From Zizania palustris (taxonomy: Eukaryota; Streptophyta; Magnoliopsida; Poales; Poaceae): a stretch of DNA of 64,000 nt. The stretch is from the NCBI GenBank assembly GCA_019279435.1, contig JAAALK010000289.1, positions 12,840,342 through 12,904,341 on the forward strand, given 5' to 3'. Below are positions 45,212 through 55,033 of this stretch, piece by piece. The notes beneath the pieces are model-generated. The model was given only the letters and a program-made list of their open reading frames with translations. It was not told where the DNA came from and did no database searches. How positions within the stretch are numbered: position 1 is the first letter of the stretch; every line of letters begins with the position of its first letter. A program made the translations under genes and the position numbers.

Positions 45212-46699
45212 TGTAGGACCGAAAGTAGCGACCAGAGGGGGGGTGAATGGGCGCCTAAAAATTTCTTGCTAAACTATATTTTAATCCCAACACCCAAAAG
45301 AACTAAACCAAACAAATAATATTTGCAAAGCAAATTTCAGGAATTAAAGTTGTCTAGCTTAAAAAATGACCGGTGTCCTAATTAAAATGATAATAAAAAT
45401 TAATTTAAATAAAATTACTGCAGTAAATAAAAACTCCTAGAAAAATCACGATATATTTATATTTCAGTCTAGGAATAAAATATTAATCAAATGAATAAGA
45501 TATGAATCATTTAAAAATAATTCAGAAATAGACCGTAATAAATGACCGTGACTAATAAATTTTTGTTTTCTTTTTACATGAACAGATTAAACAAATATAA
45601 ATAAAAATATGTGATTTCTAAAAATAGTTTAGCAGATTAAATTAACACGAAATTTTTAAACGAATTTTTTGCTAATTAATTAATAGATGATTATCTTCAA
45701 AAATGATCTACTGAAAAATAGGAGATTACAAACTAACCTTCGTCACGTAGTCACAAACTGCTGCTAGGGAACCATGCGCATGGATTCCTGCCGTAGCTAC
45801 TTGCGAAAAATGGGCTGGCACAAGGAAACCTTGCTGTTTCTTCAGCCTCGATTACCGTGTGTGTGAAACAAAGTAACACACCAGGGAAAAAAAGGAATGG
45901 CGTTCAGCCGGCGTGTGGAAAAAAAATCCCGCCGAAAGCTGCATGGCCACCGCACGCGCTACAGTTTCCTACGCAAGAATTCACCGTAAGCAATCAAGTT
46001 GCCGTGATCCTAGTAGCGCACAGTGCTTGCGTCCTGTACGAGCCAATGCACGGCGCGTGCTTGACTGCTCTCCTACCGCTTCGCTGCACGAGGCCTGAAC
46101 ACGCAGAAGCGGCCGTGTGATGATGTTACATAAAAGAACTTGCAGATGAAAAATTTTGGTGGAAGACGAATGCGGACGAAGGCAAAAAATGGACTGTAGA
46201 TTGATCTCTAAAAATAGTCATCTATCCCCAAGGGGATAGGGGCCTATTTATAGGCAAATCCTAATACATGAAAAGACTAATTTACCCTCGGGTAAAATAA
46301 ACTGACTCTAAAATAAATTCCGAAAATTACTAAAATATTCTTAGAAAAATTAACTGACTCGAATAAAAATATTCTAAACTTAGAAACTAAATATTAATAT
46401 CCTAAAATCGAATTAAACATAGATCGTCAGTTTTACGCCGAAACTGACAAAGCGTCCACCGTCTTCGCACCGGGTACCCGGATTGGGCCGACCCGACCCC
46501 GCAGCTCCTAGCCATGTACCCGGTTTGGGCCAGCCCGACTCCGCGGCTCCTCTGCCCGGCCGTCGCTCACTGCCTTTGTATCTGAGTCACATGCGCCTCA
46601 AACTCGGCAGGTCTTCATCTCTCCCTTCAATTGACTTCCATTGACAATCACTCGTCACATCTGGAATATCAAAACAATATTCTTCAACATGGTTTCTCA
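45212..46699 (-). repeat. 5' LTR of element D (1488 bp)
   Basis: Partner of 39437-41002, differing by scattered substitutions (roughly 2 percent by eye) and a 78-bp net deletion. Minus-strand TATA box at 46245-46252. Followed by the TSD CCGAC. Confidence 0.95.
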
Positions 46700-46704
46700 C
46701 CGAC

Positions 46705-47890
46705 GAAGCTCTCCGAACGGCGAGGGAAGACAACGACGCGCTCCGTACTTCGCCCCAAGAGGTTGAAGCCGAACGCGTAGTTCTTCGGGCGGAGGTTGAA
46801 AGGCTCCGTCAATCGGCTGCCACTTCGAGCGCCCAGTTGGTGGAGCTCCAAGGAGCTCTTAACCAAGTGATGGCCTAGAAGAGTTCTTTAATGCTCTAGG
46901 TGGGCGAGGTGTCTGCTACTGCTGCGGGGCTGGAGGCAACGGAGAAGAAGAACGCTAGTGCGGCAGAACGTACCTTTGACGCCCTTCAGGGTACCTTGGA
47001 ATACTTCGGCACTATGTGCCATTCATCTTCTGCGGCAACCAGCGAATCCCTCAATCGGAAGCTGAAGAGGATCCAAGTGGCAACGTCATTGATGATGAGC
47101 TCCGCCGTCCGATACGGAGAGATCTCCGGGCAGTGTGTCGGCATCGGAGTTCTTCGCCACCTCGAGTCCCTTCAGATCCCCCTCGGTTTAGTCGGGGGTA
47201 TGATCCCTGGAAGCTTCACCTCCAAATACCTGTTGCACCTTTCTTCGGATGTAGCCTTGGCCTTGGAAGCCTTCCGGTCAACTTGGAAGTCGGACCATAA
47301 GGCTGCAGCCAAAGCTTGGATTGACGAGGCCCGACCGCAGAAGCAGGCACAAACAAGGCCACCGCTTCCTCCGTCGCCAGCTTCGGCAATCCCTGCTCCG
47401 CCAACTGATCCGCAGGTCTAGCTCTTAGGGCCATCATGTATGCAACCTGCTCGAAATACTGGAGTTTACCGAAGGGCTCCGGAGGGAGTGGACAAGCCTC
47501 GAGAGCTTAAGGCCCTACCGCTGATCTCGCTTCTCTGTTCCTCGTGGAGACAAAGGGGAGATACTCCCTGAAGTTTTTCATGAGGTCTTAGCGTATATCA
47601 AGGAAGAGGAGAAAGAGAAGGCATCCTCGTCTTCCGAACACATGAATTGGTCTGACTTGGAGTATCAGGACGAAGACCCTGCGGAGGTTAACTCTAAAAG
47701 GCTTCTGACCTGGGCCGAGCTCCAAGAGGAGCAAAAGAAACTGCGAGCCTCGAAGAATAAGAGAGGTGCGCGGATGAAAAGGACTAAACCGGAAGCTTCG
47801 AGCTCCGAAGGACGGAGTAGTCGGAGGGGTAGCTCTAGAGGTCGACATGGTCTTCGATTTTTCTTAGGCTTAGACCAAAACTTCTCCTGA
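46705..47890 (+). pseudogene. Antisense ORF of element C, coiled coil and tail after element D
   Basis: The frame resumes DEALRTAREDNDALR and runs as a long helix (EVEAERVVLRAEVERLRQS). It is broken by TAG codons near 46876 and 46897. The piece 46900-47421 holds TFDALQGTLEYFGTMC and VRYGEISGQCVGIGVLRHLESL, both conserved in A. A stop at 47419-47421 is followed by RPYR..SRFSVPRGDKGE, then an acidic-basic tail ending at 47890 (GRHGLRFFLGLDQNF). No catalytic motif is visible; it looks structural or nucleic-acid binding. Confidence 0.72.
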
Positions 47891-48199
47891 TGTATAAGTA
47901 CAATGGATTAATGTGAATTGTTCTGAAAGTATCTTGTTTGCTTTTTACCCTCCTACCCCTCCTTGTGGGTGGGGAGCCTTTGCTGTGCAAATGGGTTTGC
48001 CGGACACAATGATGCGCCGGACAACTTGATGCTTCGTATCACACTTAATATTCGTACTTTACCTTGTTAGAGGGTTCTTCTAACATAATCCCATATTATT
48101 ATCTCGTAAATTTCGAAGCTAGATATGTCGCTTAGGACCTTTGATTTTTTTTAATGTGTCTCGTTAGCCTGGGTCTCGAAACATTATTACTTGGTCACC

Positions 48200-48790
48200 T
48201 TCGACTCTTTTACAGATGCTTCAAACCCGTAGGCCAGAAATCTGTTCTTTTAAAGTCCTTAGACTCTTCTACGGATCCTAACAAGCCGGATCCTGGAATC
48301 CGTAGGCTGGCCACCTTCGGCTCTTTTACAGATACTTCGAACCCGGAGGCTGGAAATCTGTTCTTTTTAAAGTCCTTAGACTCTTCTACGGATCCTAACA
48401 AGCCGGATCCTGGAATCCGTAGGCTGGCCACCTTCGGCTCTTTTACAGATACTTCGAACCCGGAGGCTGGAAATCTGTTCTTTTTAAAGTCCTTAGACTC
48501 TTCTATGGATCCTAACAAGCCGGAGCCAGGAATCCGTAGGCTAGCCACCTTTGGCTCTTTTACAGATACTTCGAACCCGGAGGCCGAAAATGTGATCTTT
48601 TAAAGTCCTTAGACTCTTCTACGGATCCTAACAAGCCAGAGCCTGGAATCCGTAGGCTGGCCACCTTCGGCTCTTTTACAGATACTTCGAACTCGGAGGC
48701 TGGAAATCTACTCTTTTAAAGTCCTTAGACTCTTCTACGGATCCTAACAAGCCGGAGCCTGGAATCCGTAGGCTGGCAGCAGAGCCCTCG
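48200..48790. repeat. 116-117-bp tandem repeat in element C
   Basis: The TAAAGTCCTTAGACTCTTCTA phrase recurs at 48251, 48368, 48485, 48601 and 48717: units of 117, 117, 116 and 116 bp, five full copies and part of a sixth. Where the unit is 117 bp, reading frames of 39-residue repeats appear on both strands; these are a by-product. The block lies between the antisense ORF tail and the integrase end, in what would be the 3' untranslated part of the gag-pol transcript. Confidence 0.93.
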
Positions 48791-48964
48791 AACCCATGGT
48801 TCGCAGACTGCTGTCCGGGTCTTATGAAAGATGCTTGACTCTGCAAGCATCTCCGTCCTCCCGATGCGTCCATCCAGAGTAAGGGATACTCGAAGAGTAA
48901 ACAAAATTCAACCACCCACTTTTATTTAGAAAAGGAAGTTTTTACAAGTGATTACAAGGAGCTC

Positions 48965-50493
48965 CTAAGCGTAATAACACTTAAGGTGCTCCGCATGCCA
49001 TGCATGCTTCAATTCTTCTCCTTCTAAATTAGCTAATTTAAATGATCCGGGACATCCTGAGCGTAGGATAATATATGGTCCTTCCCATTTATTCCCTAGC
49101 TTCCTCGGTGCTATTACACTTCGCAAAACTAGATGACCTGGTGTAAGCTCGTTCGGCTTTATCTTCGGGTCATACAATGTTTTTGTTTGTCCCTGGTACT
49201 TCGTCAGGTTGGCAACAGCTCGAAGCCTTGTTTCTTCTGATAAGTCCAGTGAAGTGTTTCTGTCATCTTCTTCTGCGGGCTGCATTGTATGAAGGGATCC
49301 CCCCTTGAGCTCCGTTGGAGTCATGGCTTCATCTCCGAAGAGTAGTCTGAATGGGGTAAAGCATGTGGATCTGGTTTGAGTGATTCGAATGGACCACAAG
49401 ATCTTGGGAAGCTCTTCGACCCACAGCCCCTTGGCCAGCCCCACAATCCTTCGATTTAAACCGGATAGGATGTTCCCATTGGCTCTCTCGACAGCTCTGT
49501 TAGACTGTGGATGGCGTACCGCGGCGAAGCACAACTTAATGCCCAGTTCTTCACAAAATGCTTCGAATGTGTCAGCTTCGAACTGGGTTCCATTATCCAC
49601 TGTCAACTCCCTTGGCACTCCAAACCTGCATATAATGTTCTGCCAGAAAAATTTTTGCACGTTCCTCGAGGTGATAGCAGTCAATGGCTCCGCTTCAACC
49701 CACTTTGAAAAATATTCGATTGCTACTACCGCAAACTTCAAGCCGCCTTTTGCCATTGGAAAAGGGCCTATGAGGTCCATGCCCCATCGAGCCATTGGCC
49801 ATACCGGGGCAATAACTTGAAGTTGAACTGGCGGACGGTGGCTTCGTCTGCCCATCCATTGGCAGCCCTAGCATGTTCGAACCAGCTCCTCTGCATCTCT
49901 CACTATTGTTGGCCAGTAAAGCCCCTGTCGAAGCGTCTTGCCAGCTAGAGCACGAGGGGCCAGATGACTTCCGCACAAACCTTCGTGAATGTCCCGAAGT
50001 ATGTCTTGACCTTCGGGTTGGGAGATGCATCAGAGTAGTGGGGAACACACGCTAGCTTTGTACAATACTCCGTTGACAAGCTTGTAATTTCAGGCTCTTG
50101 CTTGCAATCTTCGAGCATCTGGACCTTCTGAAGGATCTATGCCACCTTGCAATATGCTCATAATCGGAGCCCACCAATCTGTAGTCGGAATGCACAGTAT
50201 TTCTGCAGATGATAAATGGCTAGCTACGGGCTGCATTAGTTCTTCGTAGAAAGCACCCTCCGGGAGGTCCACCGCTCCAGATGCAGCTTTTGCCAGAATA
50301 TCTGCGAGCTGATTATCCGCTCGAGGGATACTCCGAACAGTGAATCCTTTGAATGCTGCTTCAGCCTTGCGGATTTCTTCAAGATATTGCGCTAGATGTG
50401 GGTTCTTTGCTTGAAAGGTCTTATCAACATGCCCTGCGACGACTTGGGAATCTGTCTTAATCATTATCCTTGCAGCTCCAAGTGTCTTAGCCT
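48965..50493 (-). pseudogene. Second RNase H end and integrase of element C
   Basis: In frame with RT. Piece 50464-50090 completes the archaeal-type RNase H (MIKTDSQVVAGHV, FTVRSIPRADNQLADILAKAA). Integrase then has an H2C2-type zinc region ending TC-stop-GCQW, and the catalytic core in the frame that opens at 49855: GMDLIGPF (Asp27 of that frame), LTVDNGTQF (Asp87), AVERANG (Glu123), a D-35-E spacing. A GPF/WEGPYII-type C-terminal domain follows. Stops at 50090 (TGA), 50030 (TGA) and 49868 (TAG) break it without changing the frame. The end at 48965-48967 is the natural stop. Confidence 0.93.
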
Positions 50494-50494
50494 T

Positions 50495-52966
50495 TCAGAG
50501 GCCTAGTAGAACCCCTTCGTACTCTGCGATGTTATTGGTAGTTTTAAAGTTGAGCCTTGCAGAATACATGGCCTTCTGCCCTGATGGTGATATGATGACT
50601 GCGCCCGCTCCGGCACCGGATGCCTGATAAGCTCCATCAGAAAATATCATCCATAAACCTTCGGAGGGCTCCTCCAGGGCCCAAACTGCAGATGGGGTCC
50701 ACTCTGCTACGAAGTCAGCTATGATTTGGCATTTGATAGCTATTCTTGCCGTGAAGGAGATTCCGAAGGGGGCTAGCTCGACAGCCCACTTTCCAATTCT
50801 TCCTGTAGAGTATTTGCTCCGAAGCATATCCCCAAGAGGATACGAGGTTGGGACGATTAGGTTATGCGCCAAAAAATAATGCCTTAGCTTTCGCGAGGCC
50901 ATTACCATGGCATAAGCAAATTTCTCGAGCTCGGAGTATCTTATCTTAGCTCCGAACAAAACTTCTGACACAAAATAAACTGGGCTCTGCACTAGCTTTC
51001 CCTTAAGCTCAACTTCCCGGACCAACACTGCACTTACTGCAGAGCCTGTTGCTACAAGATAAAGGAGTAGTGTTTCTTCTGGAAGGGGCACAGTAAGTGT
51101 TGACAAGCTTCCGAGGTATGCTTTTATGTCATCGAAGCTTTTCTGGCATTCCGGTGTCCAACTGAAGCTCTCGGACCCCTTTAGGGCTTTGAAAATTGGG
51201 AGGCTTCGCTCTGATGACCTGGCCAGGAATCTGCTAAGGGTTGTGAGCCTTCCTGCTAGCTTCTGGACCTGCTTCAAATTTCCTGGCAGAGCCATTCTTT
51301 GTAGTGCACTTATTTGCGTTTGGCTAGCTTCGATTCCTCTGCTCGAAACTAAGTACCTTAGCAGCTTCCCTGCTTGCGCTCTGAATATACATTTTTCTGG
51401 GTTGAGGCGCACTCCACAAGCTCGGAGGCTCTCAAATGTTTCAGCTAGGTCTAGGCTATGCTGGTGCTTTTGAGCACTTTTTATTACAATATCATCCATG
51501 TAGGCTTCGACATTCCGGCCTATTTGATGACCTAGAGCCTTAGCTATTAAACGTGAAAAGGTGGCTCCGGCATTCCGAAGGCCAAAAGGTATTCTTACAT
51601 AGCAAAATACTCCGGAAGGAGTTATGAAGCTTGTCTTGGCTTCGTCTTCTCGTTTCAGCCAGACTTGATGATACCCGAAATAAGCGTCGAGGAAACTTAG
51701 TAATTCGAAGCCGGCTGTGGAATCCACTAGTTGGTCTATTCGGGGCATCGGGTAGGGGTCTCGCGGGCATGCTTTATTTAATGAAGTAAAGTCAATACAC
51801 ATGCACCATTTGTTCGAGTCCTTCTTCCTTACAAAAACAGGGTTAGCCAACCACTCGGTATGGGCTACCTCCCTAATGATGCCAGCCCTTAACAATTTCT
51901 CTACTTCGGCTTTGGCGTGGCTTGCTCTTTCTACAGACAGCTTGCGGAGCCCCTAGCGCACTGGCCTGGCCTTCGGGTTGACAAGCAGGCTATGCTCGAT
52001 GATGCTTCGATCAACCCCGGTGATGTCTTCGTCGGTCCAGGCGAAGACGTCTAGATTTTGCTTGATGACTTCTTCCAATGAGGTGGCTATCTCCGGGGAT
52101 AGCCCTTTGCCGAATTGCACTGGATATTCTTTGCCATCTTTCGAAATTATCCTTGTTTCGACTTCACCTTCCGGGCTTGGCTTGAGAGAGAGCCCCTTTG
52201 AAAGGTTCGAGACCTCCGGTGCCTCTCCAGCGACCTCCGTTACCTCTTCGGTGCCTTCCGCTACGTTGTGCACTTGCCGGGGATCGAACGGCTGTCCGTG
52301 CCCATACTCCGTTCTCCGGGCTATAGCTTGGTCTCCTAAAATAGTAAGCACTCCACCTTGTGTGGGCATTTTGAGACAAAGATAATTGTGGTGCACTATA
52401 GCCCCGAACTGATTCAGCATCCCTCGCCCAAAGATTGCATTGTAAGCGTAGGGGGCATCGAAAACATCGAAGATCACCTCTTCTACCCTGGCTAGAGGCC
52501 CCTCTCCGAAGGCAACCTCAAGGCCTATCTGGCCGAGGGCATCAAGAGGCGGTCCTGAGAACCCATGAAGTGGCCGGGCCGCTGGAAGCAGATGCTTCCG
52601 GGAGATGCACATTTGATCGAAGGCCTGGACGAAAAGTATGTCTGCGGAGGTCCCGCCGTCCACTAGGATCCTTCGGACCTCCACCCCTGCTATGTCTGCG
52701 GAAATGACAGGGTCGGCGTGAGAGAACTTTACCCCTGCGGCATCACTGACAGTAAACGAGATGGGCACATGGGACCACTCTGGCATTCCTTCTGCGGAAC
52801 TCGAAGTCCCGATGTGCCCAACCTCGCGGACATACTCACGCCGCTGCCTTTTTGACATGTTCCCGAGGGTCCCCCCTCCGGAGATGGGCAGGACCACTCT
52901 CTTGCCGTGGTCTTGTGGGTCTTCTTGCTTCGGTGGTGGCATAATATTGGCCACCGGAAGTCGCAT
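50495..52966 (-). pseudogene. Protease, reverse transcriptase and RNase H of element C
   Basis: Piece 52966-51953: aspartic protease with ILVDGGTSADILF (Asp103 of this piece), IFGRGMLNQF, then the RT N-terminal DVFAWTDEDITGVD. A TAG at 51953-51955 follows. Piece 51895-50495: RT with MCIDFTSLNKACPRDPYPMPRID, FITPSGVFCYV, AYMDDIVIK (YMDD at residues 132-135), thumb and first RNase H, then the archaeal-type RNase H with IFSDGAYQ (Asp420) and NIAEYE (Glu458). A TGA at 50495-50497 follows. All catalytic residues I looked for are present; the stops are the main defect. Confidence 0.95.
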
Positions 52967-54327
52967 GGGGGTTTTTGGGACACCGGCTCAGGCCACGATC
53001 TACACAGGCTCCGACCGTGCCGCTGGTGGGGCTCAATCTGAAGTACTCCGATTGGTACTTCGCCTAAGGTAGTCGCCACGAAGGGCCAACACTGCCTTGC
53101 AATCTTTCGTGTCATGGCTCCTATTGTCGCCATGCACGCAACAGAAAAAACTCTGGTGCCTGCTCGACGCCCTCTCTTGAGGCTTCGGGGCTCCAGCCTT
53201 GAAGTTCTGCACCTACTGAAAATTGGCAGGTGCCTTCGGGGCAGAAGGCGCAATGTTCAGCACCTCTGAATGGAAATTCTTCTTCCCTCGTCTATGCTCG
53301 TTGAAGCGGTTATCTTGAGGGGGTTGCAGAGGAGCCAAGGCTTTGGGCTCCGTCTTGACTTCTCGGAGGGTAGGTGTGGGTGCTCCGGCTCGCTGGAGAC
53401 AGCCTTCCTCCGCCTTGGCATACTGTTCGAAGTATGCCATCAGCTGCGCCACAGACGTCACTGGCTTCCGATGGAGTTTGCTGAGGAGGTCGGGGTTTAG
53501 CACCCCTTCACGGGCGGCGTTGACTACCAAAGAGGTAGATAGGCCCTTAATCTGTGACTTGGTGTGGGCGAAGTGCGTGAAGTATTCTCGGAGTGTTTCT
53601 CCCACCCGCTGCTTCACCTGGAACAAACTTCCTGTGGACATCGGGGCCACAAAGGTACCCTGGAAGTTGCTCACAAACTTCTTCTTCAGCTGCTCCGAAG
53701 ACCTGATCGATCCTGGCTTCAAGGACCAGAACCATCGAAGTGCCACACCATCGAGAGCGAGGGGAAACACTTCGCCATCGTGTTGCGCACCCCTCCGCTT
53801 GCTTCTATTGCAAGGGCATATGAGCGGGCGAACTCTCCGGGGTCTGACCCACCGGAGTACTTGTGCAACTTCGAGGCCTTGAACCTGGGATCAAAGGGCA
53901 CTCTTTGCAAGTCCGAATGTAGCGGAGACTCATCATCGAAAGATGCATTTTCAGCCTCCTCCGGGACTTGGATAGCTTCTGGGAGGTTGTGAGCACCACA
54001 GTCTTGAGGCCCTTCTAGAGTGTCGATGGAGGCTTGAGTGCGGAGGCGATTGGCAGCCTCTTGCCTCCACCTAGCTACTTCCTCCTAAAGCATGGCTAGT
54101 TGAGTAGCCTCCATTCTAGGAAGGTCTTCGTCTTCATCGGAGGGTAGCTTCGGGTCTTGGGAGCTGACATAATTAGTCAGAAGCACCGTAGGAGGAGCTC
54201 GGGGACCCCTTGGCACTCGACGCCCAGTGGCATCTTCGGGAATCATTGGAGCGGTAGAGGGCCCAGCTCCTGCAGTCCGAGGGGACCTTCGGAGGGGACC
54301 CGAGGATTGGCTTCGCTTCGGAGGCAT
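52967..54327 (-). pseudogene. Gag of element C
   Basis: Starts MPPKRSQSSGPLRRSPRTAG at 54327. A TAG at 54085 precedes a linker, then DPRFKASKLHKYSGGSDPGEFARSYALAIEASGG and, after a one-base loss in a C run near 53770, FPLALDGVALRWFWSLKPGSI and LKKKFVSNFQGTF..P (Retrotrans_gag core). A TAG at 53213 is followed by CCVHGDNRSHDTKDC, a zinc-knuckle-like motif with H and C spacing typical of Tat gag. Stops at 53033, 53000 and 52988 precede the protease. Gag and pol lie in one continuous frame after the frameshift. Confidence 0.92.
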
Positions 54328-54510
54328 AGCTAGTCATGGAGAGGTCCGAAGATCGGGGACTTCGATTGATCTAGGAAGGCGAGCGGGGGCCTTCAAACCA
54401 CACTAAGAAGCCCCTTACCGAAGAGTGCGCGGAATCTTGGGACTCCGAGGCTCCCTCCGTAAGTGCTCTTCAAGGTGCGGTCAGCAGTAGAGAACAAGCT
54501 TTTAGAACTT

Positions 54511-54531
54511 GGTTCCCCACGGACGGCGCCA
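54511..54531 (-). other. Primer-binding site of element C
   Basis: Minus-strand TGGCGCCGTCCGTGGGGAACC, two bases from the LTR. The first nine bases fit the 3' end of tRNAs ending ACGGCGCCA, such as tRNA-Asp used by some Tat elements; the later bases diverge. Confidence 0.8.
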
Positions 54532-54533
54532 AC

Positions 54534-55028
54534 TGTTGGCGTAAAAGTTTACGCTAACAGGTTCTCTGAGATCAAGAACGGACAAACAGTGAGTTTGTGC
54601 TTAAGAACTTACTCGAGCCTCCATATTGGATAATAACTCAAGTAGTTCGAATATGTGTATTGAATGGCCGAGTGTTTTGGTCCTCCTTTACAGGGTAGAG
54701 AGGGGGGTATTTATAGGCAAAAATGTCTAAGGAAAAGACCTAACGACCCCTAGATTACAACCGACATAGTGGAAACTATTCGGTACCCGGAGCAAGGTTA
54801 AAAAGGGTAAAACTCCCCGAGGCGGATGGATAAGCCAAACATCTTATCAATCTTGTCGCTCTGCTTCGGAGCCTTCATATCTTGCGGAGGGCTTCTCAGG
54901 ACTTCATATCGAGGCATCCTTCGGCTCAACACCTCCACCTTCGAACAAGAGCCTACCAGCTCCGAAGCTTAGGGAACCTTCGAGTTATTAATCTCTAAGT
55001 CTTGGAAGTGGAGCAATTTCCCCCAACA
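54534..55028 (-). repeat. 5' LTR of element C
   Basis: 495 bp, TGTTGGCG...CCCCAACA on the plus strand, TATA box on the minus strand at 54708-54715, followed by TSD CCTAC (55029-55033). About 18 differences from the 3' LTR by direct reading. Confidence 0.96.
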
Positions 55029-55033
55029 CCTAC

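Larger units (their letters stand above)
39437..46699 (-). mobile_element. Element D: gag-only Sirevirus (Ty1/copia)
   Basis: LTRs at 39437-41002 and 45212-46699, TSD CCGAC at 39432-39436 and 46700-46704. PBS (45198-45209) and gag (45152 to about 42345) read on the minus strand. Between gag and the 3' LTR there is only non-coding sequence; no protease, integrase or RT remains. Several polypurine-type motifs in the non-coding part and a long coiled-coil gag with two zinc knuckles are Sirevirus traits. It is therefore non-autonomous. It inserted into the antisense ORF of C. Confidence 0.95.
35952..55028 (-). mobile_element. Element C: Tat-type Ty3/gypsy retrotransposon with nested Sirevirus
   Basis: Two 495-bp LTRs (35952-36446 and 54534-55028), both TGTTGG...CCAACA, flanked by CCTAC (35947-35951 and 55029-55033). 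Gag-pol reads on the minus strand from 54327 to 48965; an antisense ORF reads on the plus strand from about 36935 to 47890, interrupted by Sirevirus D at 39437-46699. Without D the element would be about 11.8 kb. By eye the two LTRs differ at about 18 of 495 sites, a modest age. The gag-pol frame carries ten stops and one frameshift, so this copy is not autonomous. Confidence 0.96.

Noticed and set aside
48154..48603. ORF with 39-residue repeats (LDSSTDPNKPDPGIRRLATFGSF)
   Set aside because: The 117-bp tandem repeat is divisible by three, so frames open on both strands by arithmetic; the 116-bp units end it.
1298..55033. Link between the two CCTAC duplications (solo LTR in A, element C in B)
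   Set aside because: The five-base match is likely chance; the two insertions belong to different superfamilies and lie in different targets.
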